Shown here: in pieces, positions 26,211-35,069 of the stretch
Position numbering within the stretch: the first letter of the stretch is position 1
Layout: each line of letters begins with the position of its first letter
Assembly (NCBI GenBank): GCA_017459945.1
Contig: JAFUBZ010000044.1
Span: forward strand, 1 to 64,000
Source: Eubacterium sp.
GTDB lineage: Bacteria > Bacillota > Clostridia > Lachnospirales > Lachnospiraceae
Length of the DNA stretch: 64,000 nucleotides
Direction: 5' to 3'
Notes under the pieces: generated by a model
Seen by the model: the letters and a program-made list of their open reading frames with translations, nothing else
Database searches by the model: none
What the model was told of the DNA's origin: nothing
Made by a program: the position numbers and the translations under genes

Positions 26211-27539
26211 ATGAGCGAATCAACCAAAAGCAAACCCCGTATCAAAATACTGACTGAATGGCTCCAGATCCTTCTGGGGCTTATTGTGTTTGCCTACGGT
26301 GTTCACCTGACGATCATCGCAAACATCGGCCTTGGCCCATGGGACTGCCTCGGCATGGGTATTTCTTATCATACGCCGCTCAACTTCGGTCTCTCCATGA
26401 CACTCGTCAGCGTCTGTCTTTTGATCGTCGATCTGCTTATGAAGGAAAAGATCGGATACGGCACGATCATTGATGCGCTCGCCACGGGCAATCTCACACA
26501 GTTTTTCAACAGCTTCGATCCTCTGCCGCAGGCAAGCCATATGGCTTCCGGCATCATCATGATGCTCATCGGCGTCACATTGATGGCGATCGGCCAGTTC
26601 ATCTATATGAGAAATGCGCACGGATGCGGTCCGAGAGATTCCTTTTTAACAGGTCTCGGGAAACGTCTGAATCAGCTTCCGATCGGCGTCGTACAGGCGA
26701 TCATCCTTGCCGTCGTCCTGTTCTTTGGATGGATCCTTGGCGGAAAAGTCGGCATCGGTACACTGATCAACGTCATCGGCACCGCTGTCATGATGCAGAT
26801 CGTCTTTAAGCTGCTGCATTTTGATCCCCGCACTGTCAGCCACCGCAGCGTAATCCCTGTCAGCAAAACTCTGTTTACCAGACATTTTCACGGAACAGAC
26901 CGGGGCGCATTTGGCTCCGGAGGCATCCACCGGATTGACGACTACCTACAGGACCGCTATGCCGGAATTCCTTCTGTAAAAAAAGAAATGCGTCTGCCTG
27001 TCACAAACGCACCCAATACACTGATCAGCGGTCACGGGGTTGAAAAAAACTGCTCCGTCTCTGCTGTTGCAAGAATTGTTTTTTTCTGGAAAATGCAGGG
27101 CGTGATCGAAACAGAAGACACCCTGCAGGAAATTTATCAAAAGGCAGAAGCACGCGCATTCCGCTATGGCTACAATGCGAAACGGGGACTGCGCGCCGTA
27201 AAGATCGATGACCTCTCGCGCGATCTTTTGCAATCTTACGGCTATCAGTCTGAATGCCGCGGTATCTATGGCTGGGATTTCAAAAAAGATATGCAGCCAG
27301 AGCTCGATGCCGGACGGCCGGTCATCTTAAACATTGCCGGCGGATACTATCACAATCATTCCCTTGTCGTCACAGGCTACAAGATCTGTGAAAGCGAAAA
27401 AAACGGCAAGGATCTGATCTTACTAAACACCGCGGACGGATGGCGGGCACTGCCCCGCTTTATCGACCTGCGCGCATTTAACAGAGAGTTTCCGTTCTTT
27501 GGCATCTCCTCTGTGAATACGATAAAGATCATAACTTAA
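26211..27539 (+). CDS. YczE/YitT-like membrane protein fused to a C39-like peptidase domain
   Basis: A 442-residue two-part protein. Residues 1-210 have about five membrane segments and match YczE-type proteins (ANIGLGPWDCLGMGIS, GCGPRDSFLTGL, VQAIILAVVLFFGWILGG). Residues about 255-442 look like a C39-like cysteine peptidase: Cys in EKNCSVSAVARI, His in NHSLVVTGYK and Asn in LLNTADGW would form the triad. I know the two parts as separate families; the fusion is unusual. The start is uncertain: ATG at 26211 is favoured by the YczE start, with ATG at 26163 as the alternative; neither has a clear ribosome binding site. It overlaps the next gene tail to tail by 11 bases. Confidence 0.75.
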   Translation: MSESTKSKPRIKILTEWLQILLGLIVFAYGVHLTIIANIGLGPWDCLGMGISYHTPLNFGLSMTLVSVCLLIVDLLMKEKIGYGTIIDALATGNLTQFFNSFDPLPQASHMASGIIMMLIGVTLMAIGQFIYMRNAHGCGPRDSFLTGLGKRLNQLPIGVVQAIILAVVLFFGWILGGKVGIGTLINVIGTAVMMQIVFKLLHFDPRTVSHRSVIPVSKTLFTRHFHGTDRGAFGSGGIHRIDDYLQDRYAGIPSVKKEMRLPVTNAPNTLISGHGVEKNCSVSAVARIVFFWKMQGVIETEDTLQEIYQKAEARAFRYGYNAKRGLRAVKIDDLSRDLLQSYGYQSECRGIYGWDFKKDMQPELDAGRPVILNIAGGYYHNHSLVVTGYKICESEKNGKDLILLNTADGWRALPRFIDLRAFNREFPFFGISSVNTIKIIT

Positions 27540-27987
27540 ACATACTCTTCTTTACGAAGGCTTCGCCGTTTTCAACACGTTCGGCAAACGCTTCCACCAT
27601 CACTTCATGAAGCGGTGCCGCGAATGTCCCCAGCCCCAGCTTTTCCGGAATGGTTTTTGTCACAAGCACGATCTCATCGAGCATCAGCTTTGCCAACACT
27701 TCATCCTTTACTTTTCCGATCCCGAAGACAAACCCGCGGAACATCCTGCTTTCCATACAGGACCGCATATAGTCTGCCGTAAAGGAACGCCATGCATCCT
27801 TCAACGTATCATCGGGTGCTTTCCCGTCTGCCAGGCCAAAGATCTCCAGATTCTTCCTGAGTTCTCTTTGGCATTTCTTTTTATTAAAAGCATTGATCCC
27901 TGCCTTCTCCATCGTAACGATGTCCATCCAGGCACGCATCCAGATATCGATCTGCGTCCCATTTTCTGTGATCATTCGTTCCTGCAT
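27529..27987 (-). CDS. uncharacterised helical protein
   Basis: A 152-residue soluble protein I do not recognise. It is mostly alpha-helical, with many Met, Lys and Glu residues and a Trp-rich N-terminal part (IDIWMRAWMDIVTMEKAG). There is no signal peptide or membrane segment. The ATG at 27987 was chosen because GAGGGAG lies nine bases upstream; an in-frame TTG at 28005 would place that site inside the gene. It converges on the membrane/peptidase fusion gene and overlaps it by 11 bases, so the two transcripts are complementary at their ends. Confidence 0.7.
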   Translation of the reverse strand: MQERMITENGTQIDIWMRAWMDIVTMEKAGINAFNKKKCQRELRKNLEIFGLADGKAPDDTLKDAWRSFTADYMRSCMESRMFRGFVFGIGKVKDEVLAKLMLDEIVLVTKTIPEKLGLGTFAAPLHEVMVEAFAERVENGEAFVKKSMFKL

Positions 27988-28205
27988 CCCAAAACTCTCC
28001 CTCAAGAAACATTTTCCTGATTTCTCTGCGCTCCCGCAAGCGATCTGAACGCTTCTTGCTGCACTGCATACAGCAGTATGTTCCTGTCATTGAGCATAGT
28101 TTATCATAGATGCTGTTGCAAAAACAGTTTCCATTTGGTCACTGCTTATGGTATACTTATTTTTGCGATTAATTCGTATAGTTATTGTAAAAGAAGGGAT
28201 GCGTT

Positions 28206-29618
28206 ATGATAGTTGATATTTTAAATGCGATTGATAGTGTATTATACTATCCGATCCTGATCCTCGTTCTGGCGATCGCCGGAATCCTGTTCAGTGTCCG
28301 GACAAAATTTATCCAGATCAGACTGTTTCCGAATGCATGGAAGGTCATTATGGAAAAACCAAGCGAAGACGGCGCGGTTTCCTCTTTCCAGGCACTGATG
28401 GTCTCCACCGCTTCCCGCGTTGGTACCGGAAACATCATCGGCGTGTCTACTGCGATCTGCCTCGGCGGACCGGGTGCCGTGTTCTGGATGTGGATCCTTG
28501 CGATCCTCGGCAGCGCTTCTGCATTTGTTGAGACAACGCTGGCCCAGATCTATAAAAAGAAAAATAAAAACGGCGTCGGCTGCTTCGGTGGGCCTGAGCA
28601 TTATCTGCGCGATGTATTAAAGAGCAAACCGCTCGCGATCGCATTCGTCATCTTCCTGATCCTGACCTACGGATTTGGTTTCAACATGCTATGCTCCTAC
28701 AACCTGCAGTCCACCTTTTCAAGCTACAGCTTTTATAATCCGTCTGTCACACCGGCCGTTATCGGCGGTATCCTTGCAGTCGTATTACTGATCTGTATCC
28801 TTGGCGGCGGCAAACGGATCGTAAAGACAACGGAAGTTATCGTTCCGATCATGGGCTTTGCCTATGTTGCGATCGCTCTGGTCGTACTGTTTATGAACAT
28901 CGGCTTCCTGCCACATGTCATTCAGATGATCTTCTCTGACGCATTTGATTTCAAGGCGATCGGCGGCGGTATCGCAGGCTCCTGCCTGGTCTATGGTATC
29001 AAGCGTGGTCTGTATTCAAATGAAGCCGGTGTCGGTTCCGCACCGCACGCAGCTTCTGCCGCAGATGTTTCCCATCCGTGCAAACAGGGACTGGTTGCAG
29101 TCGTTTCTGTAACCATCGATACGATCTTCTTATGTACCGCATCCGCGATCATGTGCCTCTGCTCGGGCGTTGCTCCGACCGCAGATCTGGCAGGTGCTCC
29201 GTATGTACAGCAGTCGCTGCAAACGGCGTTGGGGGCATTCGGCCCCATATTTATTACGGTCGCGATGGTACTGTTCGCCTTCACGACCCTGGTCGGAAAC
29301 CTATACTATGTCGACACCGGACTGACATTCTTAAACAACGACAAGCTGCCCGGCAGGAAGTTCATGGTCATTTTCCGTATCATCTGTGCGGCAGTCGTCT
29401 TCCTGGGTGCACTGGCACCAATGGATGCAGCCTGGGCGATCGCCGACATCATGATGGGCGGTATGGCGATCATCAATATCCCTGCCTGCGTCATCATGGG
29501 CGGCACCGCGATCAAAGCCGCAAAGGATTACGAGCGACAACGAAAGGAAGGAAAGGATCCTGTTTTCCTTGCCAAAAACATCGGGCTAAAGACCGACAAC
29601 CTGGAATACTGGGTATAG
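28206..29618 (+). CDS. AGCS-family sodium:alanine/glycine symporter
   Basis: A 470-residue transporter with about eleven membrane segments. Family motifs include STASRVGTGNIIGVSTAICLGGPGAVFWMW, the second-half signature GLYSNEAGVGSAPHAASAA and GGGKRIVKTTEVIVPIMG. AGCS proteins import alanine or glycine with sodium. AAGGGATG precedes the ATG. It has no riboswitch, unlike the paralog at 40191, so its control and perhaps its substrate differ. The gene stands alone and converges on deoC across a large palindrome. Confidence 0.92.
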   Translation: MIVDILNAIDSVLYYPILILVLAIAGILFSVRTKFIQIRLFPNAWKVIMEKPSEDGAVSSFQALMVSTASRVGTGNIIGVSTAICLGGPGAVFWMWILAILGSASAFVETTLAQIYKKKNKNGVGCFGGPEHYLRDVLKSKPLAIAFVIFLILTYGFGFNMLCSYNLQSTFSSYSFYNPSVTPAVIGGILAVVLLICILGGGKRIVKTTEVIVPIMGFAYVAIALVVLFMNIGFLPHVIQMIFSDAFDFKAIGGGIAGSCLVYGIKRGLYSNEAGVGSAPHAASAADVSHPCKQGLVAVVSVTIDTIFLCTASAIMCLCSGVAPTADLAGAPYVQQSLQTALGAFGPIFITVAMVLFAFTTLVGNLYYVDTGLTFLNNDKLPGRKFMVIFRIICAAVVFLGALAPMDAAWAIADIMMGGMAIINIPACVIMGGTAIKAAKDYERQRKEGKDPVFLAKNIGLKTDNLEYWV

Positions 29619-29657
29619 ATTGATTTAAAAAATATACATTTTTGCATACATTATAAA

Positions 29658-29839
29658 GATGAGCCAGGCTTAACCGAAATCTCAAAGAAAGCTCGTTTCC
29701 CGACGGTGAACTAACTCCTAACTGCGACTAAGACACTCCAGAATGCTGTCGCGCCTAAGTCTTCGTAAGGAGTGGATTTCACCTCTGGTCAAACCACTCG
29801 CAAAAAATCTTTGCAGATTCCAGTTAATCCTGGCTCATC
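29658..29839. repeat. 182-nt long imperfect palindrome between convergent genes
   Basis: The outer arms 29658-29674 and 29823-29839 match at 16 of 17 bases (GATGAGCCAGG-TTAAC). Pairing goes on inward: AATCT/AGATT, CAAAGA/TCTTTG, GTTT/AAAC, GGTGAA/TTTCACC, ACTCCT/AGGAGT and GCGAC/GTCGC. The whole can fold as one long rod. It contains no gene. It may be a bidirectional terminator of odd size, a non-autonomous mobile element or an RNA gene. Confidence 0.75.
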
Positions 29840-29871
29840 TATTTTCAAATGTACTGATAAAAAAGTATACC

Positions 29872-30516
29872 TTACTCCTTCAGCATCGCGATCGCACCGC
29901 TCGTGCCGATCCTCGAACACCCTGCTGCGATATAGGCCTCCATCTCTTCTTTCGTCCGAATGCCGCCGGATGCTTTGATCTTTACATCCGTTCCGATGTG
30001 TTCCCGCATCAGATTTACATCTGCAAGTGTCGCGCCGCCGGTCCCGAATCCGGTGGATGTCTTGATGTAATCCGCACCGGCCGCAGTCACGGCTTCACAC
30101 ATGCGGATCTTCTCTTCTTCCGTCAGATAGCAGGTCTCAATGATCACTTTCAGGATATGTCCCTCTGTCTCTTTGCGCAAAGCACGGATCTCGTCCGTAC
30201 ATGCCTCAAATTCGCCGTTTTTCACCATACCCACATTGATGACCATATCGATCTCATTCGCCCCGTCTGCAAGCGCCTGCTTCGTTTCAGCAAGCTTTGC
30301 CTCTGTGCTGCAGTTTCCAAGCGGGAAACCGATCACGGTACAGACGTTCAATTCCGGATATGCTTCATGTGCCCGTTTGACATATCCGCTCGGGATGCAG
30401 ACAGATGCCATCTGATATGCAACTGCCTCTTTGCAAAGCTGATTTACATCATCCCAAGTGGCAAATGCTTTCAGTGCCGTATGGTCCACATACGAAAACA
30501 GTTCCTGATTCGTCAT
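29872..30516 (-). CDS. deoC: deoxyribose-phosphate aldolase
   Basis: A 214-residue class I aldolase. VDHTALKAFATWDD is the N-terminal signature, EIDMVINVGMVKNG holds an active-site Asp, LKVIIETCYLT one active-site Lys and IKASGGIRTKEEM the Schiff-base Lys. It splits deoxyribose 5-phosphate into acetaldehyde and glyceraldehyde 3-phosphate, the last step of deoxynucleoside breakdown. AAGGAG precedes the start. No other deo genes are nearby; the flavin reductase gene lies 34 bases upstream on the same strand. Confidence 0.96.
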   Translation of the reverse strand: MTNQELFSYVDHTALKAFATWDDVNQLCKEAVAYQMASVCIPSGYVKRAHEAYPELNVCTVIGFPLGNCSTEAKLAETKQALADGANEIDMVINVGMVKNGEFEACTDEIRALRKETEGHILKVIIETCYLTEEEKIRMCEAVTAAGADYIKTSTGFGTGGATLADVNLMREHIGTDVKIKASGGIRTKEEMEAYIAAGCSRIGTSGAIAMLKE

Positions 30517-30550
30517 TTTTTTCTCCTTATCTTCCGTATCAACTACTGTA

Positions 30551-31150
30551 TTATTTCTGCTTTGACTTTTTGTTTGCAGACTTCTTGTTTTTCTTTCTTA
30601 CACTATAGCCGAAGCTTCCGTCACGCTTCCCCAGCTCAAAATATTCTCCATGGGAATACGCAACGATTCCGGACCGGTTCAAATGGAACTTGCCTTTTTC
30701 ATCCATATACGATTCATCGATCGAAACCGCCAGCACTTTTGCCAGAAACATATCGTGTGAGCCCAACGGGATAAACTGCTCGACTTTACACTCAATCGCA
30801 ACCGGGCTTTCCGCAATCGCCGGCACGGACACTTCCTTTGACGGGACCGGTGTCAGATTGCAGGCTTCGAATTTGTCGATGTCTCTGCCGGATTTCACCC
30901 CGCAAAAATCCGCTGCACGCACCAGGTCATCCGTTGTCAGGTTGATCACAAACTCACCGGTCTCTTTGATGATATCATAGGAATAGCGGGAAGGCCGTAC
31001 CGAAATGTAGACCATCGCCGGATCCGTACATACCGTCCCCGTCCAGGCAATGGTAATGATATTTGGTTTCTCTCCCTGCCGCTGCACCGTCACCATCGCG
31101 CACGGCAATGGGTACAGCATATTTCCCGGTTTCCAGAATTGTCTGCCCAT
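30551..31150 (-). CDS. flavin reductase-like FMN-binding protein
   Basis: A 199-residue protein with the split-barrel flavin-reductase fold. NIITIAWTGTVCTDPAMVYISVRPSRYSYDII and TGEFVINLTTDDLVRAADFCG match the flavin reductase-like domain, including the residues around bound FMN. The C-terminus ends in a Lys/Ser-rich tail (KKNKKSANKKSKQK). Some relatives reduce flavins or carry electrons; the true substrate is unknown. AAGGAG stands before the ATG. It is probably co-transcribed with deoC, with no clear metabolic link. Confidence 0.88.
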   Translation of the reverse strand: MGRQFWKPGNMLYPLPCAMVTVQRQGEKPNIITIAWTGTVCTDPAMVYISVRPSRYSYDIIKETGEFVINLTTDDLVRAADFCGVKSGRDIDKFEACNLTPVPSKEVSVPAIAESPVAIECKVEQFIPLGSHDMFLAKVLAVSIDESYMDEKGKFHLNRSGIVAYSHGEYFELGKRDGSFGYSVRKKNKKSANKKSKQK

Positions 31151-31237
31151 AGCTTGCTCCTTATCCTTCTCTGCCTTTCAACAAGAGGTGTTTTCTTCTC
31201 ATTAGTCGATCATCGACAGTGAGCTACTCTTCTACCG

Positions 31238-33415
31238 TCAATCAATCATTGACAATGAGATTTTCTTTTTCTCGTGATCGACTGAGAGGATCTTAACCTT
31301 TACTGTATCCCCGATCGATACGACATCCATCGGGTGATTGATGTACTTTTTGCTCATTTTTGAAATGTGTACCAGTCCGTCCTGCTTGACGCCGATGTCC
31401 ACAAATGCGCCAAAATCAACGACATTTCGTACGGTTCCGGAAAGCTCCATGCCCTCCTTCAGGTCCTCAAAGCTGGTCACATCGCTTCTGAAAATGACCG
31501 GCGGCGCATCCTCTCTGGGGTCTCTGGCCGGTTTTTTCAGTTCTTCCAGGATATCATGAAGGGTCGGCTCTCCAACGCCTAAGTCTTTTGCCATCTTTGC
31601 GATGCTTTCGGAAAGCTTGCCCGCAGGATATGCCTGCTGCACTTTCTTTTCCACATCCGGCACGCCGCCGGCCGTGATCTGCTCCTTCGCGATCCCCGTT
31701 TTCTCCATAATGGTACGTGTGATCTCATAGGACTCCGGATGGACGCCCGTTGCGTCAAGCGCTTCCTTTCCGTCTGCGATCCTTAAGAAACCTGCACACT
31801 GCTCATATGCTTTCGGTCCCAGCCGCGGGACTTTCAACAGCTCTCTCCGGCTTAAAAATCTTCCCTTCTCTTCGCGATAGGAAACGATATTTTTTGCGAT
31901 CGGTCCACTGATGCCTGCCACATAGGAAAGCAGGGAAGGGGAAGCCGTATTTAAATCTACCCCGACACGGTTTACGCAGGATTCCACGACGCCCGACAAC
32001 GCCGTCATCAGTTCCTTCTGATTGATGTCATGCTGATACTGTCCGACACCGATGTGCTTCGGATCGATCTTAACAAGCTCCGCAAGCGGATCCTGCAGCC
32101 GTCTGCCAAGAGACATCGCGCCTCTGGTCGTCACATCCAGATCCGGATATTCTTCTGCAGCAAGTGCCGACGCCGAATAAACGGATGCACCGGCCTCATT
32201 GACGATCGTATACTGGATCGGAATCCTGTTCTTCCTGATAAAGTCAGATACCACTTCTTCTGTTTCTCTGGACGCAGTTCCGTTTCCGATCACGATCACG
32301 TTGCAGCCATAGGTGTCAACCAGTTTTTTTAATGTTTTTTCTGTACCTGCAATATCTTTTTTCGGCGGTGTCGGATAGATCGTGGTGTAGCTCAAAAGTT
32401 TCCCCGTCTCATCCAGAACTGCCACCTTACAACCTGTCCGGTAACCCGGATCGATGCTGATGACTTTAACACCCTTAACAGGCGGAACCATCAGAAGGCT
32501 CTCCGTGTTTTTCATAAATACCTTCACCGCATCCGCTTCTGCACGCTCCGTCAGGAGATTGCGCATCTCACGCTCGATCGACGGCGCGATCAGGCGCTTA
32601 TAGGCATCGGCCACGGTCTCTTCAAGCAGTCCTTTAAAAATGCTGTTTTCATTCCGGATGACTCTCCGTCTGATCATGCCAAGGAGTGCTTCTGTATCCG
32701 GTTCGATCTTAACCTTCAGCTTCTTTTCCTTTTCTCCGCGGTTGATCGCAAGCACACGGTGATTCGGGATCTTTGAGAGTGTCTCACTCCGGCCGTAATA
32801 CATATCATAAACGGTCTTCTCGTTTGGATCGACCGCTTCTGTCTCGATCTGACTGCTCTTATAAGTCTTATCCCGCAGTCTTCCGATCAGATCCGCATCG
32901 TCTGCAATGTTTTCCGCAATGATATCGCAGGCGCCCTGCAGGGCTGTCTGCGCATCCGGAACTTCTTTTTCCGGATCAATGTATGGCGTCGCCGCATCTG
33001 CCGGATCACCGTTTGCCTGCTTTTGCAGATAGATCAGGTTTGCCAGCGGCTCAAGCCCCTGCTCCTTTGCCTTCGATGCTCTGGTCGCTCGTTTTTTCTT
33101 AAACGGTTTATAGAGATCCTCCACACGTTGGAGTACTTCTGCTTTTTCAATCTCCTGTTTCAAATCCGGCGTCAGCTTGCCCTGCTCTTCGATCAGGCGG
33201 AGCACTTCCTCTTTCCGCTCCTCTAATCCGCGAAGATACAAAAGTCTGGTTTCCAGGGAACGAAGCAGCGTATCGTCCATGGAGCCATGCATCTCTTTCC
33301 GGTATCTTGCGATAAAAGGAATCGTATTCCCTTCATCGAGCAGTCTGATCACATTTTCGATGTGTTCCCGTTTTCTGCCAAGTTCTTTTGTCAGAATCTC
33401 TGTTATATCTCTCAT
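31238..33415 (-). CDS. tex: Tex-family transcription accessory / RNA-binding protein
   Basis: A 725-residue Tex protein of normal length. It has the N-terminal helical domain (FIARYRKEMHGSMDD), a YqgF/RuvC-like fold (VISIDPGYRTGCKVAVLDETG), two helix-hairpin-helix units (GVDLNTASPSLLSYVAGI, LLKVPRLGPKAYEQCAGFL) and a C-terminal S1 domain (about 645-720, GTVRNVVDFGAFVDIGVKQDGLVHIS). It binds nucleic acid and RNA polymerase and is widely conserved. GGGGG precedes the ATG. An 18-base sequence near its stop codon is repeated, imperfectly, about 35 bases downstream. Confidence 0.96.
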   Translation of the reverse strand: MRDITEILTKELGRKREHIENVIRLLDEGNTIPFIARYRKEMHGSMDDTLLRSLETRLLYLRGLEERKEEVLRLIEEQGKLTPDLKQEIEKAEVLQRVEDLYKPFKKKRATRASKAKEQGLEPLANLIYLQKQANGDPADAATPYIDPEKEVPDAQTALQGACDIIAENIADDADLIGRLRDKTYKSSQIETEAVDPNEKTVYDMYYGRSETLSKIPNHRVLAINRGEKEKKLKVKIEPDTEALLGMIRRRVIRNENSIFKGLLEETVADAYKRLIAPSIEREMRNLLTERAEADAVKVFMKNTESLLMVPPVKGVKVISIDPGYRTGCKVAVLDETGKLLSYTTIYPTPPKKDIAGTEKTLKKLVDTYGCNVIVIGNGTASRETEEVVSDFIRKNRIPIQYTIVNEAGASVYSASALAAEEYPDLDVTTRGAMSLGRRLQDPLAELVKIDPKHIGVGQYQHDINQKELMTALSGVVESCVNRVGVDLNTASPSLLSYVAGISGPIAKNIVSYREEKGRFLSRRELLKVPRLGPKAYEQCAGFLRIADGKEALDATGVHPESYEITRTIMEKTGIAKEQITAGGVPDVEKKVQQAYPAGKLSESIAKMAKDLGVGEPTLHDILEELKKPARDPREDAPPVIFRSDVTSFEDLKEGMELSGTVRNVVDFGAFVDIGVKQDGLVHISKMSKKYINHPMDVVSIGDTVKVKILSVDHEKKKISLSMID

Positions 33416-33464
33416 GAATCCCCCTTCATGTTTTTCATATTTTCAAACGGAATCAGTATAACAT

Positions 33465-33497
33465 AAAAAAAAACGATCTGCATCTGCAGACCGTTTT
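33465..33497 (-). terminator. rho-independent terminator
   Basis: The stem AACG-TCTGCA with TGCAGA-CGTT carries one mismatch and is followed on the minus strand by a run of nine T. It ends the small-protein gene at 33521. Confidence 0.9.
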
Positions 33498-33520
33498 CTG
33501 AAGGTTGCTTTCATGATTGA

Positions 33521-33802
33521 TTATTTGATCTCAAGACCTTCGATTGCAACCAGGATCTCATCATCATTCATCTCATAGAAATCCGGAATGGTGATCGTGC
33601 CGCCCTGTTTGGAAGCCTCTACAACCTTCTCGTAAAGACGTACGGAAAGGTCATGCGGCAGCTGGATGCCAACCGGTACCTGCTCGCCTGTAGCTGTAAC
33701 GATCGTAACCTGGTCCATCTTCATCGGCTTTAAGATGCATCCTGTACAATTGGTGAAAAACTGCATCGGTTTGTTGCAATCACAAATAGAAAATGTATTC
33801 AT
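33521..33802 (-). CDS. small protein with Cys-rich N-terminus, function unknown
   Basis: A 93-residue protein I do not recognise. Four Cys in the first 22 residues (CDC at 7-9, CTGC at 19-22) could bind a metal, or an iron-sulfur cluster; the rest looks like a small alpha/beta domain (MDQVTIVTATGEQVPVGIQL, then an acidic tail). There is no signal peptide. It is a single-gene unit with a strong promoter, a palindrome just after the start of transcription and a good terminator, so it is a real, regulated gene. GGGAGG precedes the ATG. Confidence 0.78.
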   Translation of the reverse strand: MNTFSICDCNKPMQFFTNCTGCILKPMKMDQVTIVTATGEQVPVGIQLPHDLSVRLYEKVVEASKQGGTITIPDFYEMNDDEILVAIEGLEIK

Positions 33803-33853
33803 AGTAATGTCCCTCCCAAAATGATGCCTGCTCTGTCAAAGTACAATCAGGGC

Positions 33854-33907
33854 AAGTATTAATACTTCAAATCACGGCTATTATAGCACTACAGATTCAG
33901 AAAACAA
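33854..33907 (-). promoter_or_regulatory. promoter with palindromic operator for the small Cys-rich protein
   Basis: On the minus strand TTGTTT (33902-33907), a 16-base spacer and TATAAT (33880-33885). The perfect 14-bp palindrome AAGTATTAATACTT (33854-33867) lies about 6-20 bases into the transcript, a good place for a repressor. Confidence 0.7.
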
Positions 33908-33944
33908 GTAGTGACAAATAAGTGCCTGCGTATCTGCTCCCTCA

Positions 33945-34997
33945 TCACCCGTTGACCGGGATTCCGTTCACAAGCACTTCTCCCTGCAGTGGGATGACCA
34001 GACACTCATACCCATCAATGTTTTTCCTGAAAATACCGCTCTCGGCACTTGCCTTAATCTTTGTGTCGCCGGTCTGAACGGTCAGGCTCTTTTCTGCCAC
34101 CAAAGTCGTCTTGATCTCTCCGGCATCGTCCATCTCTTTCAGTTTTTGCTCCAGCACTTCTGCATCTTCCTGTGCCGCGCCGGATGCAATCGCAAATTCC
34201 TTCATATCAAGCGGTGTCAGGATTTCTTCCTCGCTCTCTGCATAACACTCCTGCATTCCGGTAAGCACTTCCAGCGTGCAGGACTCTCCCAGCGATTCTG
34301 ACATGACCTCCGCGTAAATCTCCTTTTGTTCTGTGGCTGTATTGACTTTTTCCTCCACGCCAAACAACGCTTCCACAAGCTCCTGCGATATAAATTTATT
34401 TGCATAGTACAATACTGCATCATGGTCTTCATATCGCTCATTAAAAGCCGGATACAGAAAGCTCTCTGCCGGCGGTTTGATCATCCAGCTTCTCTTAGCC
34501 GGCTGAACGCCGTCTGCCTCACAGCAAAGGCCTGCGTCGCTTAAAACGACCGGACAGATGCTGACTGTCATATACCGGAAGATATCCTCGGACTCGTCCT
34601 GTTTTCTGCCATCCTTTCCAATCGCCGGCACATCGTAGATACCGTATGAGATCAGGATCAGATAATTGCCGGACGGTGTGTAGGAATCAATGATCTCCTG
34701 ATACAATGCGTCCAGTTTTTCTTCCTCTTTGCATTCCGAATACCAGGCTCCATACAGCGCATCCGAGCATTTCGTGATCCGGATGTCTGTCACCTTCTGT
34801 GTGCCGGTCAGCCCTTTCTTTAAGATGTCTACATATTTATAGACTTCTTCTTCCGGGAGGTTTCCGAACATGCCCTCAAATGTCATGCGCTGTTCTCTCT
34901 CCGCAGACACATAGCAGCCTGCGATCCGGTGTGTGCATCCCCCTTCGGCTTTGATGGTTTTTCTGATTTCTGCGATTTCTTTTTTGGATAACTTAAT
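33945..34997 (-). CDS. DUF4317 protein, probable ATT start codon
   Basis: A 350-residue protein of family DUF4317, common in Lachnospiraceae, function unknown. The conserved LPEEEVYKYVDILKKGLTG and GYECLVIPLQGEVLVNG regions are present. The conserved beginning KLSKKEIAEIRKTI...HRIAGCYV is coded in frame upstream of the first GTG, yet no ATG, GTG or TTG precedes it before a stop. AGGAGAGG stands five bases ahead of an ATT at 34995-34997, which is where the family start belongs. So the gene probably starts at ATT; a sequencing or mutation event ATG to ATT is the alternative. No membrane segments or signal peptide. Confidence 0.8.
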   Translation of the reverse strand: MKLSKKEIAEIRKTIKAEGGCTHRIAGCYVSAEREQRMTFEGMFGNLPEEEVYKYVDILKKGLTGTQKVTDIRITKCSDALYGAWYSECKEEEKLDALYQEIIDSYTPSGNYLILISYGIYDVPAIGKDGRKQDESEDIFRYMTVSICPVVLSDAGLCCEADGVQPAKRSWMIKPPAESFLYPAFNERYEDHDAVLYYANKFISQELVEALFGVEEKVNTATEQKEIYAEVMSESLGESCTLEVLTGMQECYAESEEEILTPLDMKEFAIASGAAQEDAEVLEQKLKEMDDAGEIKTTLVAEKSLTVQTGDTKIKASAESGIFRKNIDGYECLVIPLQGEVLVNGIPVNG

Positions 34998-35069
34998 TTC
35001 CTCTCCTGCATTATCGCTCTATAAAGCAGGCCGCCGTTAAACTGACTGCATTTTATTTGTGTCAAACTT

